Assembly: GCA_031296935.1 (NCBI GenBank)
Contig: JAVDPD010000022.1
Coordinates: 43,262-107,261 of the forward strand
DNA length: 64,000 nucleotides
Source of the DNA: Cerasicoccus maritimus
GTDB taxonomy: Bacteria; Verrucomicrobiota; Verrucomicrobiia; Opitutales; Cerasicoccaceae
Direction: 5' to 3'
Below the pieces are notes generated by a model that saw nothing but the letters and a program-made list of their open reading frames with translations, was not told the origin of the DNA and did no database searches. The position numbers and the translations under genes were made by a program. This document shows, in pieces, positions 36,392-46,865 of this stretch (positions within the stretch are counted from its first letter, which is position 1; the number at the start of each line of letters is the position of its first letter).

Positions 36392-36519
36392 GGGGCCAAT
36401 CGGGGGTAGTGGCAGGTTGGATTTTGACTGAACGGATTTATCTTGCCTGTATCGTATTGCTGCCCAATCTTTTACTCATAAGCTCGTTTTAGTGAGCGCA
36501 CCCCAAGTAACTTCTGCGA

Positions 36520-38292
36520 ATGGATTCTGAACAGCCAAAAGAAATCGTCCTGGACGGTATCGCCGCCTCACCAGGGGTCGCGCATGGCTCGGCTTTCGTT
36601 ATCTTACAGAAGGAGTTAGAGATTCCGGTCTATGAAATTCCGGTCAAGCAGCTGGAGCATGAGAAGGAACGTTTTGAGAAAGCGCTGCTCGAAGCACGGC
36701 GACAAATTGCCGAAATCCGTCACGAAATTTCCGGGCGCCTAGGAGAGAATGAAGCGCGTATTTTCGATGCCCATATCATGGTGCTCGAAGACCGTGCACT
36801 TATCGAAGAAACCCTTCGGGAAATGGAGGATACAGCCTATAATGTTGAGTACTGTTTCCGCGAGGTTAGTAACCGTTTTATCGAGGCCTTTGAGGCTCTC
36901 CAGGATGATTATTTAAAGGAGAGGGTGAAGGATATTGAAGACGTTTCACGTCGCGTCTTGCAGATACTCCTTGGGCAAACTCAGCGCAATTTGATGGAGC
37001 TTGTTTCTGAGCGTATCATTGTTTCTGAAGACATTACACCATCTGAGGCAGCGAGCTTTGATAAGCGTAAAATCCTGGGAGTCGTGACTGACTCTGGCAG
37101 TCGGACCAGCCATGCTGTCATCATGTCTCGTTCTCTGGGGGTTCCGGCGGTGGTTGGCTTGCATAATGCTTCTGAGCAGCTAGACAATGACGACTACATT
37201 TTGATCGATGGTTATGATGGCGTGGTCATTATCAATCCATCGGAAGAGACGCTTTTCCGCTACGGTGAGCTCAAAAGCGAGCGCCAGAATATCCAGCGTG
37301 TTTTCGAGACTTCAGCCTTGCTGCCAGCCACGACGGCTGATGGACATCGGCTGGAGATTGGTGCCAATATTGGTGGCCCTGAAGACTGCGATGCCGCCCT
37401 GGAACACGGTGCCGAAGGTGTTGGGCTTTACCGCACTGAAGCGCTGTTCATGCAGCAGGATACTTTCCCTGACGAGGACGAACAATACAAGGCTTACAGC
37501 AAGGTTGCTGAAATGCTGGCCCCGCATCCAGTCATTTTGCGCACCCTTGACCTCGGCGGAGATAAGCATCTGTCGGATTTTTTCGTCCAGAACGAGAACA
37601 ACCCGTTTATGGGTTTTCGGGCGATTCGTTTCTGCCTTGAGCACCGGGATCTATTCAAGGATCAACTACGAGCGATTCTGCGCGCTAGCGCTAGTGGGAA
37701 CGTAAAGGTAATGTATCCTATGATTAGCAACGCAGAAGAGCTGATCGCGGCAAATCTGCTTTTGGAGGAAGCCAAGGCCGAGTGTCGGGCCAAGGGCCAA
37801 AAGTTCGATGAGAACATTCAGGTTGGCACGATGATCGAAATTCCTGGTGCCGCCTACATTTGCGACCTTTTAGCCGAGCATTGCCAATTTTTCAGCATTG
37901 GAACGAATGACTTGATTCAGTATCTGTTGGCGGTGGATCGAGTCAATGACCGCATTGCCCACCTCTACGAGCCGAATCATCCCGCGGTAATCCGCACACT
38001 CAAGATGATTATTGAAAGCGCAAATCGGCATGGTATTCATGTTGGCATCTGTGGAGAAATGGCTGGCGACCCAATTTACGTACCGTTGCTCTTTGGCTTA
38101 GGCGCGAACGAAATCAGCGCAACTGGCACGGTTTTGCCAGAAATTAAGTATCTAATTCGCAAAATGAAGCTGGCTGACGCTCAAATGCTCGCTCAGGAAG
38201 TAGCGAAGCTGACAGACCCGCACGCAATCCACAGCGCGCTCACTAAATTCTATGAGGCCCAGATGCGCGGTGTCTTGGAGCAAGTCGACTAA
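36520..38292 (+). CDS. ptsI: Phosphoenolpyruvate-protein phosphotransferase (PTS enzyme I)
   Basis: Takes phosphate from PEP and passes it to HPr, the first step of the phosphotransferase system. 590 residues. Active-site His198 lies in DSGSRTSHAVIMSRSLGVPA; the HPr-binding helical domain precedes it (about 35-150). The PEP-binding barrel shows GVGLYRTEALFM near 305, IGTNDLIQYLLAVDR near 462 and the catalytic Cys511 in GICGEMAGDP. No HPr or sugar-specific EII gene is adjacent, so the role may be sugar uptake or regulatory (nitrogen-type PTS). Confidence 0.94.
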   Translation: MDSEQPKEIVLDGIAASPGVAHGSAFVILQKELEIPVYEIPVKQLEHEKERFEKALLEARRQIAEIRHEISGRLGENEARIFDAHIMVLEDRALIEETLREMEDTAYNVEYCFREVSNRFIEAFEALQDDYLKERVKDIEDVSRRVLQILLGQTQRNLMELVSERIIVSEDITPSEAASFDKRKILGVVTDSGSRTSHAVIMSRSLGVPAVVGLHNASEQLDNDDYILIDGYDGVVIINPSEETLFRYGELKSERQNIQRVFETSALLPATTADGHRLEIGANIGGPEDCDAALEHGAEGVGLYRTEALFMQQDTFPDEDEQYKAYSKVAEMLAPHPVILRTLDLGGDKHLSDFFVQNENNPFMGFRAIRFCLEHRDLFKDQLRAILRASASGNVKVMYPMISNAEELIAANLLLEEAKAECRAKGQKFDENIQVGTMIEIPGAAYICDLLAEHCQFFSIGTNDLIQYLLAVDRVNDRIAHLYEPNHPAVIRTLKMIIESANRHGIHVGICGEMAGDPIYVPLLFGLGANEISATGTVLPEIKYLIRKMKLADAQMLAQEVAKLTDPHAIHSALTKFYEAQMRGVLEQVD

Positions 38293-38399
38293 GGCAGCGT
38301 CCCGCTGCGCGTGCAGATTTTCGCAGTGCGAAAAAGCCTAGGTGGAAACCATATTACGAAGCAACGTGTTCATCGACTTCGAGAAAGGCTAGAAGTGCA

Positions 38400-39347
38400 T
38401 TAGGCGCGGGCCCAAACACGGAGGCTGCTGAGCAGAAAATATTCTAGGGCAGCGGCTTCCTGGAAATTGACTTCAAGTAAACCCGCTGATTTCTCCAGAA
38501 GCTGGACCGCGCGGTCAAGCCGGCGTCCTGCGGTTGCCAGATCCTCTGTGTCAAGGGCGGCGTTGCGGGTTTGTTCTTCGATTTCAGAGAGCATACGTCC
38601 GCGTAAGCTCTTCATGTAGCCAGTCTCCATGGCAACGACCTGCTCATCGGTCATGCTTTCGGGGAGGGTTTGCTTAAATTCTTTCCATGCGGCACCTGAT
38701 AGGTCGTTTTTAATACCCACAAAACGCGTCATTAGCCCATATGCGCCGAGAATGAGCTCGGGGGCAGTGCTGCGGTTGGCTCCACGTCCTGCTAAGTCGA
38801 GCAAGGCTGAGTAGTCCGAGAGCCATTGCTTCCACTCGACAGATGCGATACGATCCTGATCAGCGGGAAAGTTGACCAGTAGGCAGCGGCTTCGGATGGT
38901 CGGCAGCAGGTCGTAGGGGCGAGTGGTTAGCAGAAAAATTGTGGTTTCCGCTGGTGGTTCCTCAAGCGTCTTAAGGAATGCATTGGCGGCCTGCGGCTGG
39001 AGCCGGTCGGCCTCAAATACAACGGCAACTTTCGCTCCGCCCCGGTTAGATGTTTGCTGAATATTGCGGTTTAGTTCACGAATCTCATCTGTACTGATGC
39101 GTCGCATCTTGTTGGCTGGGCGGACACTGAAGTAATCCGGATGGCAGATAGCGTCTGCCGCTCCCAGTAGTCGTCCCGCCAAGCTGCGGCAACCTTCGTC
39201 CAGTGTTTCCAAGCTGGCACCTTGAAACAATAATGCGTGTGCAAGACGCCCTTGTGTGAATGCGTCTTCGAGTATGGACAGCGGATTGTTATCAACGGCA
39301 GTTTCGCTCACGGAAAAGAGGGAAGTAAATCCCGCAAGTTCCGCCAA
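38400..39347 (-). CDS. holB: DNA polymerase III delta' subunit-like protein
   Basis: Clamp-loader subunit of the replicative polymerase. 315 residues from a TTG start. The AAA+ core lacks a working P-loop (LLFQGASLETLDEG instead of GxxGxGKS), normal for delta'. Family blocks: RRISTDEIRELNRNIQQTSN near 82-101, KVAVVFEADRLQPQAANAFL near 106-125, KTLEEPPAETTIFLLTT near 126-142 and LLPTIRSRC near 147-155 (arginine-finger SRC motif). The zinc-binding cysteines of delta' are not evident. Just upstream of a small lipoprotein gene on the same strand. Confidence 0.85.
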   Translation of the reverse strand: MAELAGFTSLFSVSETAVDNNPLSILEDAFTQGRLAHALLFQGASLETLDEGCRSLAGRLLGAADAICHPDYFSVRPANKMRRISTDEIRELNRNIQQTSNRGGAKVAVVFEADRLQPQAANAFLKTLEEPPAETTIFLLTTRPYDLLPTIRSRCLLVNFPADQDRIASVEWKQWLSDYSALLDLAGRGANRSTAPELILGAYGLMTRFVGIKNDLSGAAWKEFKQTLPESMTDEQVVAMETGYMKSLRGRMLSEIEEQTRNAALDTEDLATAGRRLDRAVQLLEKSAGLLEVNFQEAAALEYFLLSSLRVWARA

Positions 39348-39367
39348 CGAAAAACTGCGTTAATTTT

Positions 39368-39628
39368 TTAATACATGTCGAGTATCGCCTGGCGCTGCAT
39401 GTCATAGTCGCCTGGAGTCAGCGCGCCGTTGGCATATTGTCTGTCCAGTGCCTGCATCTTCATGACTGTGATTTCTGACGGAGTCATGGCTTGCTGGGCA
39501 GTGGTTGCGGTCGTCGTGCCCGTAGGAGCAGCTGTTTCAGTCGAAGCTGTAGAAGAATCTGTCGATTCACAGCCAAGGCAGAACAGCAAACTAGTGAGGG
39601 CGGTGATTGTCAGTAGCGATTTATTCAT
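39368..39628 (-). CDS. Small lipoprotein with SHOCT-like C-terminus
   Basis: 86 residues. A signal peptide ends in LLFCLGC, giving a lipidated Cys20. The middle (about 22-48) is a Ser/Thr/Ala linker. The C-terminus MKMQALDRQYANGALTPGDY (about 57-76) then a short helix is a SHOCT-type short domain (leu/asp plus GxLT then Y/F). Function unknown. It lies 20 bases upstream of holB on the same strand and may share its transcript. Confidence 0.75.
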   Translation of the reverse strand: MNKSLLTITALTSLLFCLGCESTDSSTASTETAAPTGTTTATTAQQAMTPSEITVMKMQALDRQYANGALTPGDYDMQRQAILDMY

Positions 39629-39716
39629 AAGTCAGTGTGGTTATAGGTGTGCCATTTTGTTCCAATGATGACAAAACAGCAAGCGTAATAATACAGCACA
39701 CCGGGTGCCAGAGGTC

Positions 39717-39744
39717 TTGACAAGAGGGGCGCACTTTTCATTAT
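39717..39744 (+). promoter_or_regulatory. Sigma-70-type promoter for the nusA operon
   Basis: A perfect -35 box TTGACA (39717-39722) and a -10-like CATTAT (39739-39744) are separated by 16 bases. Transcription would start near 39751, about 70 bases upstream of nusA, with a terminator-like hairpin in the leader. Confidence 0.6.
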
Positions 39745-39777
39745 TGGTGCTCAAAACAACTATCTTACGAACGATAG

Positions 39778-39801
39778 GTGGGTCTCGGCCCACTTTTTTT
39801 T
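39778..39801 (+). terminator. Terminator-like hairpin in the nusA leader
   Basis: GTGGG (39778-39782) pairs with CCCAC (39789-39793) around TCTCGG, then a run of eight T; the nusA ATG is 19 bases further on. No plus-strand gene ends upstream, so it is more likely an attenuator of the nusA operon than an ordinary terminator. Confidence 0.7.
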
Positions 39802-39820
39802 ATTTTAAAATCCCACAAGA

Positions 39821-41065
39821 ATGAGCAACGAAATCCTGTCAGTCCTCGAATACATGGAAAAGGAAAAGGGAATCAGTCGTGAAGACATGATTCTGACTAT
39901 TTCCTCGGCGATTCGCAACGCCGCACAACGAGGTGTGAACGCCGGCCAGGAATTGAAGGTGGAAATTAATCCCCGCAATGGCGCACTCAAGGCGTGGGCG
40001 GAACTGACCGTGGTCGACTCCGTGAGCGATCCGGCATGCGAAATTCATATTGAAAAAGCAGGCGTCTATAAGAAGGACGCTATGATCGGCGACACGGTTT
40101 ACCGGGAAGTCGACCCCGCATTTCTTGGCCGTATTGCTGCGCAAACCGCTCGCCAGGCGATCATGCAGCGCATCCGCCAGTTCGAAAAGGAGCGCATTTT
40201 TGATGATTATAAGGATCAAGTGGGAGACGTTGTTTCTGGCGTCGTTCGCCGCCGTGAACGTGGCGATCTGATCGTCGACCTAGGCAAGGCAGAAGCCGTG
40301 TTGCCCCCACGCGAGCGCGTCCCCGGTGAAGATTACGCTCCCGGTGAGCGCATTCGCTGCTTGCTCTTGAAGATCGACACCACCCCCCGTGGCCCGGAGC
40401 TAATCCTTAGCCGCGCATCCCTACACTTTGTTCGCCGTCTGTTCGAACTGGAAGTGACGGAAATCGCCGATGGCACTGTGACAATCGAAGGCATGGCGCG
40501 CGAGCCGGGCTATCGTTCCAAGCTGGCCGTTCACAGTGCAGACCCGAAGGTTGACCCGGTTGGCGCCTGTGTTGGCGCACGTGGCGCTCGTGTGAAGAGC
40601 ATCGTCCGTGAGCTTGGTGGTGAGAAGATCGACATCATTAAATACGATCCGGATCCGATCGCGCTGCTCCACGAAGCAATCAAGCCAGCCGTACCACGTA
40701 ACATCCGTATGGATGATGAGCACCGCCGCATTTACTTTGAAGTCAACGAGGAAGACCTGTCTATCGCCATTGGCCGTCGTGGTCAGAATGCCAAGCTTAC
40801 GTCTAAGCTGTTGGGCTGGCGTCTCGATATCGGCAAGTTGAAGGTGCAGGAACAGGGCTTCGATGAGAAGCGGCAGGAAGCGATTCTAACGCTCGCCGAG
40901 CGAACTGGTCTTCAGGTGCCGAGAGCTGCGATTCTCGTGGACAACGGTCTGAACAACATCGAAGCCTTTGTGGGGGTTGAAGCCGATGATCTTATGGACA
41001 TGGGCCTGAACGAAGAAGAGGCCAATCTGGTCATTGCCAAAGTCGCCGAGTCTATTTCCGGCTAA
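39821..41065 (+). CDS. nusA: Transcription elongation and antitermination factor NusA
   Basis: RNA polymerase-associated factor controlling pausing, termination and antitermination. 414 residues. Domains: N-terminal polymerase-binding domain (1-125, [20 protein letters not shown]), S1 domain (about 130-198, [20 protein letters not shown]), KH1 and KH2 (about 225-345, [20 protein letters not shown] and [13 protein letters not shown]). A C-terminal helix-hairpin segment ends the protein ([17 protein letters not shown]). First gene of nusA-infB-rbfA-nrnA-truB-ribF. rimP, which usually precedes nusA, is missing. The T-run hairpin just upstream suggests self-regulation. Confidence 0.96.
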   Translation: MSNEILSVLEYMEKEKGISREDMILTISSAIRNAAQRGVNAGQELKVEINPRNGALKAWAELTVVDSVSDPACEIHIEKAGVYKKDAMIGDTVYREVDPAFLGRIAAQTARQAIMQRIRQFEKERIFDDYKDQVGDVVSGVVRRRERGDLIVDLGKAEAVLPPRERVPGEDYAPGERIRCLLLKIDTTPRGPELILSRASLHFVRRLFELEVTEIADGTVTIEGMAREPGYRSKLAVHSADPKVDPVGACVGARGARVKSIVRELGGEKIDIIKYDPDPIALLHEAIKPAVPRNIRMDDEHRRIYFEVNEEDLSIAIGRRGQNAKLTSKLLGWRLDIGKLKVQEQGFDEKRQEAILTLAERTGLQVPRAAILVDNGLNNIEAFVGVEADDLMDMGLNEEEANLVIAKVAESISG

Positions 41066-41135
41066 TTGCACAAACACGTTTGAGACTGCACTGAGCACAA
41101 TAATTAACTGTAAGAAGAGACATAACTGATATTTT

Positions 41136-43628
41136 ATGAGCCGCAGAATATATGAGATCTCCAAAGAACTCGATATGGAGAACAAGGAGGTCATGGAAAT
41201 CCTACGCGACCGGGGCTTTGAGGTGAAGAGCGCGTCGAGCACGATCGACAACATCTCCGCCGACGCCTTTATCGAGGAATTCCGCAACCAGGCAGACGCC
41301 GAGCCCGAGAGCTCGGAGGCAGCAGCTCCTGCGCCTGCAATTCCAACTATTAAGGAACCCGTCAAGCCTAACATCCCAGCAGGCGCGATCGTTAAGTCCA
41401 AGGCAGACATTGAGCGCGAGCGTCTAGAGAAGGAAGCCGCAGAGCAACGTGCACGTGAGGCAGAAATCACCCGCCGACGCGAAGAGCGTGAGGCCGCATC
41501 TCGACCACAGGCGTCCGCAGAGCAGGGCGCTAAGTCGCCTAAGATGCCGACCATGCCAACGTTGCCCACCGCCAAGTCGCCATCGATGCCATCCATGCCG
41601 AAACCCGCAGGCAAGTCTCCCGGCATGCCAAGCATGCCGACTCCCCCCCCGGTTCCGAAAATGTCCATGCCGGCACCAGTAACTCCCAAGGAAGACGCCG
41701 GACCCCAAGTTACTTTACCGCCGAAGACTCCTCCCCCCGCGCCTAATATTCCGAGTCGCGAGGAGACGAAAAAGGTCGTTATTGGTGCCTCCCAGCCAAG
41801 CAAACCTGCCTCGGTTGAAGAAGGCAAAGTCGTCGAGCAGGACGGTCAGAAGATCATCCAGGTCAAGCCGCCCATCGTCGTTCGCGACTTTGCCGGTTTG
41901 ATTGGGATGAAGCCGTTCAAGCTCATTTCTGAGCTCATGGACGCTGGCATCTTCGCTGGCATGAATCAGACCATCGAAGAAGATGTTGCTTCCCGCCTGG
42001 CGGAAAAGCACGGCTTCAAGCTGGAGGTTCGCCACCGCGGTGAAGAGCAGGCGCAAGCCAAAGCCAAGAAGGCCAAAGCCAAAATTTCAGACGACGATCC
42101 GAGCCAGTTGGCTCCTCGACCGCCGGTTGTCTGTGTCCTCGGTCACGTTGACCACGGTAAGACCACGCTGCTTGACTCGATCCGCAAGGCAAACGTCGTA
42201 TCCGGCGAGGCGGGCGGCATTACGCAGCATGTCGGCGCGTACCAAGTCGAGCAGAGCGGCCACAAAATCACCTTTATCGATACTCCCGGCCACGCGGCAT
42301 TCTCCAAAATGCGTGAGCGCGGCGCGAACGTTACCGACGTCGCCATTCTTGTTGTGGCAGCTGATGACGGCTTCATGCCGCAAACCGACGAAGCGTTGAA
42401 ATTCGCCCAAAAGGCCAATGTGCCGATTGTGGTAGCCATCAACAAGATGGACGCCAAGGGCGCGAACATCGACCGCGTGAAACAGCAGATGCAGGAGCGC
42501 AACATTGCCTCGGAAGACTGGGGCGGCGAAACACTTTGCACGCCAGTGTCGGCGATTAACAATGAGGGCATCGAAGATTTGCTGGAGCTGGTGCTCTTGC
42601 AGGCTGAAGTGCTCGAATTGCAGGCAAATCCGAAGTGCCCGGCCCAGGGCGTTATTGTCGAATCTCAGGTCGAGCAAGGCCGTGGCTCAACCGCAACGGT
42701 CATCGTGCAGAAGGGCACGCTCAAGCCAGGCGACGCCTTGGTATGCGGTCCGGAACATTGTAAGGTCCGCGCAATGCTGGATGAGAATGGCAAGCAGGTT
42801 AAGGCCGCTCCGCCATCTACTCCAGTCCGCATCATGGGTTGGTCCGATGCGCCTGAATCCGGTAGCGAGTTTACTGCCGTCAAGAACGACAAGGTTGCAC
42901 GCGCGCAGGCCGAAGAAACCGCTCAGCAACTCAAGAAGGAAATCCTCGACTTACAGGCCAAGGCCAACGCACCGATGGATCTGGAAGAGTTCTTGGGCAT
43001 GATCGATGAGAAGCGCGCGAAAGTGCTCCGTGTCATCGTAAAGGCCGACGTGCATGGCTCGATGGAAGCGGTCATTGGCATGCTGGAAGGCATCAAGAGT
43101 GATAAGGTAAACCTTGACGTAATTCAGAGCAGCGTAGGCCTGGTGACCAAGAAGGATATTGTCCTTGCGACTTCCTCCAATGCAACGATCGTGGCGTTCA
43201 ACACCAAGCTTGAAAATGGTGTGCAGGCACAGGCCAAGCGCGGTGAAGTGCACATCATCCAGCACAACATCATTTACGAGCTGATCGACCAGGTTAAGGA
43301 AGCTATGGCCGAGCTGCTCGAACCGGAATTCCGCGAAAACAAGCTTGGTGCAGCCGAAGTTCGCGCAATTTTCCCGGTGGGCAAGGGCTGGGTTGCAGGT
43401 TGCATGGTTACCGAGGGTATCCTCCGCCGCGATGCTCATGCTCGCTTGCTGCGTAAGGATGAGGTCGTTCATGAAGGTCGGATCGGCACACTTCGTCGTT
43501 TCAAGGATGACGCTCAGGAAGTACGTGCTGGTTACGAGTGTGGTGCCAACATCACCGGTTGCAACGACTACCAGGAGAAGGACGTCATCGAAGCCTACGA
43601 AATCGTCGAATTCCGCCCGAGCTTGTAA
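41136..43628 (+). CDS. infB: Translation initiation factor IF-2
   Basis: GTPase that brings initiator tRNA to the ribosome. 830 residues. The N-terminal region (1-~250) starts with an IF2-N domain ([21 protein letters not shown]) and continues with a disordered part in which Ser-Met-Pro and Thr-Met-Pro words repeat between about 130 and 185. The GTP-binding domain begins near 328 with [25 protein letters not shown] and NKMDAKG follow. Domains II-IV complete the protein ([17 protein letters not shown] at the C-terminus). 70 bases after nusA. Confidence 0.97.
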   Translation: MSRRIYEISKELDMENKEVMEILRDRGFEVKSASSTIDNISADAFIEEFRNQADAEPESSEAAAPAPAIPTIKEPVKPNIPAGAIVKSKADIERERLEKEAAEQRAREAEITRRREEREAASRPQASAEQGAKSPKMPTMPTLPTAKSPSMPSMPKPAGKSPGMPSMPTPPPVPKMSMPAPVTPKEDAGPQVTLPPKTPPPAPNIPSREETKKVVIGASQPSKPASVEEGKVVEQDGQKIIQVKPPIVVRDFAGLIGMKPFKLISELMDAGIFAGMNQTIEEDVASRLAEKHGFKLEVRHRGEEQAQAKAKKAKAKISDDDPSQLAPRPPVVCVLGHVDHGKTTLLDSIRKANVVSGEAGGITQHVGAYQVEQSGHKITFIDTPGHAAFSKMRERGANVTDVAILVVAADDGFMPQTDEALKFAQKANVPIVVAINKMDAKGANIDRVKQQMQERNIASEDWGGETLCTPVSAINNEGIEDLLELVLLQAEVLELQANPKCPAQGVIVESQVEQGRGSTATVIVQKGTLKPGDALVCGPEHCKVRAMLDENGKQVKAAPPSTPVRIMGWSDAPESGSEFTAVKNDKVARAQAEETAQQLKKEILDLQAKANAPMDLEEFLGMIDEKRAKVLRVIVKADVHGSMEAVIGMLEGIKSDKVNLDVIQSSVGLVTKKDIVLATSSNATIVAFNTKLENGVQAQAKRGEVHIIQHNIIYELIDQVKEAMAELLEPEFRENKLGAAEVRAIFPVGKGWVAGCMVTEGILRRDAHARLLRKDEVVHEGRIGTLRRFKDDAQEVRAGYECGANITGCNDYQEKDVIEAYEIVEFRPSL

Positions 43629-43737
43629 GGAAGTTGAAAGGAAAAGGATTAAAGTAAAGTTAGTGAATCGAACAGAATCGGTCTACACACTATTTTTACT
43701 CATTTCTTTTTCATTAAACTCTTATTAATCTTACGAA

Positions 43738-44100
43738 ATGTCCTCCCGTAGTGTCAGAGTCAATGAGCTCGTGAAGCGCGAGATCAGCACCGTGTTGCAC
43801 ACGAATTATCGTGAGCGCGCGGTGGGCATTACTATTACCGAGGTGGATGTATCACCTGACCTCCGCAATGCACGGATTTATTATTCGGTGATCGGTGATC
43901 AGACGGCGGTTCAGGCGGCGGAGTCGCTTTTTAACAAGGAGCATAAGAACATTCGGCAATTTCTTTCCAAGACGGTGGTCTTAAAATACCTGCCCAAGTT
44001 GCAATTCAAATTCGATGATTCCATCGCCCGCGGCGTGCGGGTGTTGGACTTACTAGAAGAAATCGATGATGAATCCGACGAGGGCGAAATGCAGCGCTGA
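43738..44100 (+). CDS. rbfA: Ribosome-binding factor A
   Basis: Binds the 30S subunit during 16S rRNA 5'-end maturation. 120 residues with the KH-like fold: VNELVKREISTVLHTNY (about 8-24), VGITITEVDVSPDLRNARIYYS (about 30-51, the strongest family block) and LKYLPKLQFKFDDSIARG (about 82-99). It follows infB by 109 bases, as in most bacteria; its stop overlaps the next start as TGATG. Confidence 0.95.
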   Translation: MSSRSVRVNELVKREISTVLHTNYRERAVGITITEVDVSPDLRNARIYYSVIGDQTAVQAAESLFNKEHKNIRQFLSKTVVLKYLPKLQFKFDDSIARGVRVLDLLEEIDDESDEGEMQR

Positions 44101-45098
44101 TGTATTATCCTGAGCAGAAAGAAGCCTTCGCTGAGCTACTTGCTACGGTGAAGGATCGGCGCGTTGCCGTGCTTGGACATATGCGACCAGATGGCGATTG
44201 CATTGGTTCACAGGTGGCTTTGACCCGCGTATTGTGCGCTATAGGCGTTGATGCTGTGTCCGTGAATCGGCATAGCGTGCCACGCGATATTCAGCCTATT
44301 GTGCAGGATACTCCATTCCAGCTATGGGACGAGTTCACGAATAACGACCATATTGCGATCAACGTGGATTGTGCTGACCCGATACGTGTCTCGCAGAAGC
44401 TGATCGATATTTTTCCGCAGTCCTACGCGAACATCGACCATCACATCTCGAACCCGGCGTATGCGCAGCTCAACATTATTGAGCCGCAAAGCGCAGCAAC
44501 CGCAGAGGTTTTGGCCGGTTTGTTTTTCGACTTCGATTTGCCGGTGGATGTGGTCACCGCTCAGGCGCTTTATGTCGGCATTGCCACTGACACGGGGCAG
44601 TTCCGTTTTCCGTCGACCACGGAAAAGGTATTTAAAATCTGCTCACAGCTCATGGACTGCGGCGCATCGCCTAACGAAGCGGCGCGTCATCTATTTGAAA
44701 ACGAGCGTTTTAACAAACTGGCGTTGCTCCAGCGTTTCCTCGCCTCCCTGCGCTTGGAGATTGGCGGCAGGATCTGCATCGGACGCTTACCACTGAAGGC
44801 CTATCAAGACACCGGTGCCTGGCGCGAGGAAGCCGAAGGCTTTGTCGACTATGCACGCGACATTGCTGGCGTGGAGATAGGCCTCTTGCTTGAAGAATAC
44901 GAAGACGGCATGCTCAAGGGCAGCCTTCGCGCGAAGGATGCAAACTATCGTGTGGATCAAGTTGCTAAGTGTTTTGGTGGAGGTGGTCATGCCACAGCAG
45001 CTGGTTTTAATGTCGATTCCACTATAGAGAAATTTTACCTGGAAATCGTGGCCAAGCTGGAAGAGCACCTGGCTGAAGTTGCGCCGGTGAAAGCATAA
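44100..45098 (+). CDS. nrnA: DHH/DHHA1 phosphoesterase, NrnA-like oligoribonuclease
   Basis: 332 residues. DHH-domain metal ligands: GHMRPDGDCIGSQVAL near 25-40 (His and DxD), INVDCADP near 89, and the DHH motif in ANIDHHISNPAY near 110-121. The DHHA1 domain ends with GGGGHATAAGF near 297-307 (substrate binding). NrnA degrades short RNA and pAp to recycle nucleotides. Position between rbfA and truB is the usual one. Overlaps rbfA by one base. Confidence 0.93.
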   Translation: MYYPEQKEAFAELLATVKDRRVAVLGHMRPDGDCIGSQVALTRVLCAIGVDAVSVNRHSVPRDIQPIVQDTPFQLWDEFTNNDHIAINVDCADPIRVSQKLIDIFPQSYANIDHHISNPAYAQLNIIEPQSAATAEVLAGLFFDFDLPVDVVTAQALYVGIATDTGQFRFPSTTEKVFKICSQLMDCGASPNEAARHLFENERFNKLALLQRFLASLRLEIGGRICIGRLPLKAYQDTGAWREEAEGFVDYARDIAGVEIGLLLEEYEDGMLKGSLRAKDANYRVDQVAKCFGGGGHATAAGFNVDSTIEKFYLEIVAKLEEHLAEVAPVKA

Positions 45099-45157
45099 CG
45101 CTTTCACTGGACATTCCTGCCATAGTCGCCTGAATAACCCATTCCTCAGAAAACCCA

Positions 45158-45883
45158 ATGTCTCAAAGCACAACAGATTTCGAAGGCGTATTGCTGATCG
45201 ATAAGCCCGTGGGCTGCACCTCGCATGACGTGGTGGATCGCGTTCGTCGTAAGCTAAAAATGAAGAAGGTCGGCCACGCTGGCACACTCGACCCGAACGC
45301 CACCGGCCTCCTGATTATTCTCGTCGGCAAAGCCACGAAGGTGTCGCAATACCTCATGTCGCTCGACAAGGAATACACCGGAGTCATGAAACTGGGTGAG
45401 ATTACCAATACTTACGACTGCGAAGGCGAAGTCATGGAAACACGTGATGTGCCAGACCTGACTGAAGACGCGGTGAAGGATGTGTTGGCGGAGTTCGTCG
45501 GCGATCAATACCAAACGCCGCCTATGTTTTCGGCAAAGAAAATCGATGGCGTGCCTCTTTACAAGCTCGCTCGCAAGGGTAAGGAAGTGGAGCGAGAGCC
45601 GCGCTTTATCCGTATTTCTCGTCTGGAGCTAAGCAACTTTGCGCTGCCGGAAGTCAGCTTTGAAGTCGCTTGCAGCAAGGGGACTTACATCCGCACTTTG
45701 GCGCATGACATTGGCCAGAAAATTGGCTGCGGGGCACATTTGAAAGAGCTCCGCCGCACGTTGAGCGGCAGCTTTAAGATCGCCCAATGCACACCGCTGG
45801 AGAAGTTCGAAGAGCTGACCACAATTGAAATTCGCCGCCGTCTAATTCCGGTTTACCAAGCGGTGCCGAGTCACGTGCTGTAA
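45158..45883 (+). CDS. truB: tRNA pseudouridine-55 synthase
   Basis: Makes pseudouridine 55 in the T-loop of tRNAs. 241 residues. Motif [17 protein letters not shown] with catalytic Asp45; other blocks are [20 protein letters not shown] near 70-89, [19 protein letters not shown] near 124-142 and [16 protein letters not shown] near 177-192. Shorter than E. coli TruB (314); the C-terminal PUA-like domain is largely missing, as in many short bacterial forms. Between nrnA and ribF on the same strand. Confidence 0.95.
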   Translation: MSQSTTDFEGVLLIDKPVGCTSHDVVDRVRRKLKMKKVGHAGTLDPNATGLLIILVGKATKVSQYLMSLDKEYTGVMKLGEITNTYDCEGEVMETRDVPDLTEDAVKDVLAEFVGDQYQTPPMFSAKKIDGVPLYKLARKGKEVEREPRFIRISRLELSNFALPEVSFEVACSKGTYIRTLAHDIGQKIGCGAHLKELRRTLSGSFKIAQCTPLEKFEELTTIEIRRRLIPVYQAVPSHVL

Positions 45884-45902
45884 ACCCGAACCCCAACGAC
45901 AG

Positions 45903-46865
45903 GTGACGCGAGTGGCAATCATTGTTGAGTCCTTGGAACAAGCAAAGGTTGCCGGCTCGCTACACTTGGCTTTGGGCATGTTCGATGGTGTCCACTTGGG
46001 CCACCAAGCAGTTATTGAGTCGGCAGTGCACTCCGCCCGTCGCACGGGTGGCTATGCCGGAGTGCTGACTTTTGATCCGCATCCAAGCACGCTGTTTCGT
46101 CCGGATAATCCCACTCGCTTGCTACAGCCGCGTTCGGTCAAAGAGCACTTGCTCAGCGAACGTGGTGTGGAATTGATGATTTTTCAGCGCTTCAGCAAGG
46201 AGTTCGCAAGTGTGGTCGCCGAGGATTTTCCGGCAATGCTACGCAGGCATTTGCCGACGCTTAGGTCGCTGCATATCGGCGAAAACTTTCGTTTCGGTAA
46301 AGGTCGATTGGGCGACATCACGTCGCTGATTGCCGCTTGCCAACCCCTGCGCATTGGAGTGTTTAGCGTCGAGCGCATCAAACATAATGGCGAGCCGATC
46401 AGTAGCACGCGCATTCGACAGGAGTTGGAGGAAGGGCGAATTGATGAAGTCAACGAGCTGCTCGGTTATACGTATTTTTCGCTGGGTAAGAGTATTCCCG
46501 GTCGGCAGTTGGGGCGCACGCTTGGCTTCCCCACACTCAATTTGCGTTGGAATCCGGAACGTAAGCCTAAGTTTGGCGTTTATGCGGTTCGTGTGCGCTC
46601 TGCGAACGACGAGACAGCTCCTTGGGAAAACGCCGTAGCGAATTATGGAGTGCGTCCCACTGTAGAAAATGCTGATGCCGAGCCGTTGTTGGAAGCGCAC
46701 ATACTCTGCGATACAAAGTTAAAAACTGGCGACCGTCTGATGGTCGAATGGGAGCACTTCATGCGGCCCGAACAAAAGTTTTTATCGCTGGATGCGTTGC
46801 GTCAGCAAATTGGTGAAGACAAAGCTGCCGCAGAGGCCTGGTTTAGGGGGCAGTCCGCTTACTAG
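45903..46865 (+). CDS. ribF: Bifunctional riboflavin kinase / FAD synthetase
   Basis: Makes FMN and FAD. 320 residues from a GTG start. The N-terminal nucleotidyltransferase has LALGMFDGVHLGHQAVI near 21-37 (HxGH-type motif), TFDPHPSTLF near 61 and ISSTRIRQELEEGRIDE near 165-181. The C-terminal riboflavin kinase shows PGRQLGRTLGFPTLNL near 199-214 and the Asn/Gly-rich NYGVRPTVE near 246. Last gene of the nusA operon; its end overlaps the convergent FUSC gene by four bases. Confidence 0.95.
   Translation: MTRVAIIVESLEQAKVAGSLHLALGMFDGVHLGHQAVIESAVHSARRTGGYAGVLTFDPHPSTLFRPDNPTRLLQPRSVKEHLLSERGVELMIFQRFSKEFASVVAEDFPAMLRRHLPTLRSLHIGENFRFGKGRLGDITSLIAACQPLRIGVFSVERIKHNGEPISSTRIRQELEEGRIDEVNELLGYTYFSLGKSIPGRQLGRTLGFPTLNLRWNPERKPKFGVYAVRVRSANDETAPWENAVANYGVRPTVENADAEPLLEAHILCDTKLKTGDRLMVEWEHFMRPEQKFLSLDALRQQIGEDKAAAEAWFRGQSAY

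Noticed and set aside
38293-38399. Hairpins (CAGCG/CGCTG and TTTCGCA/TGCGAAA) between ptsI and holB as a terminator
   Set aside because: Stems are short and there is no proper T-run on either strand, so no terminator is called.
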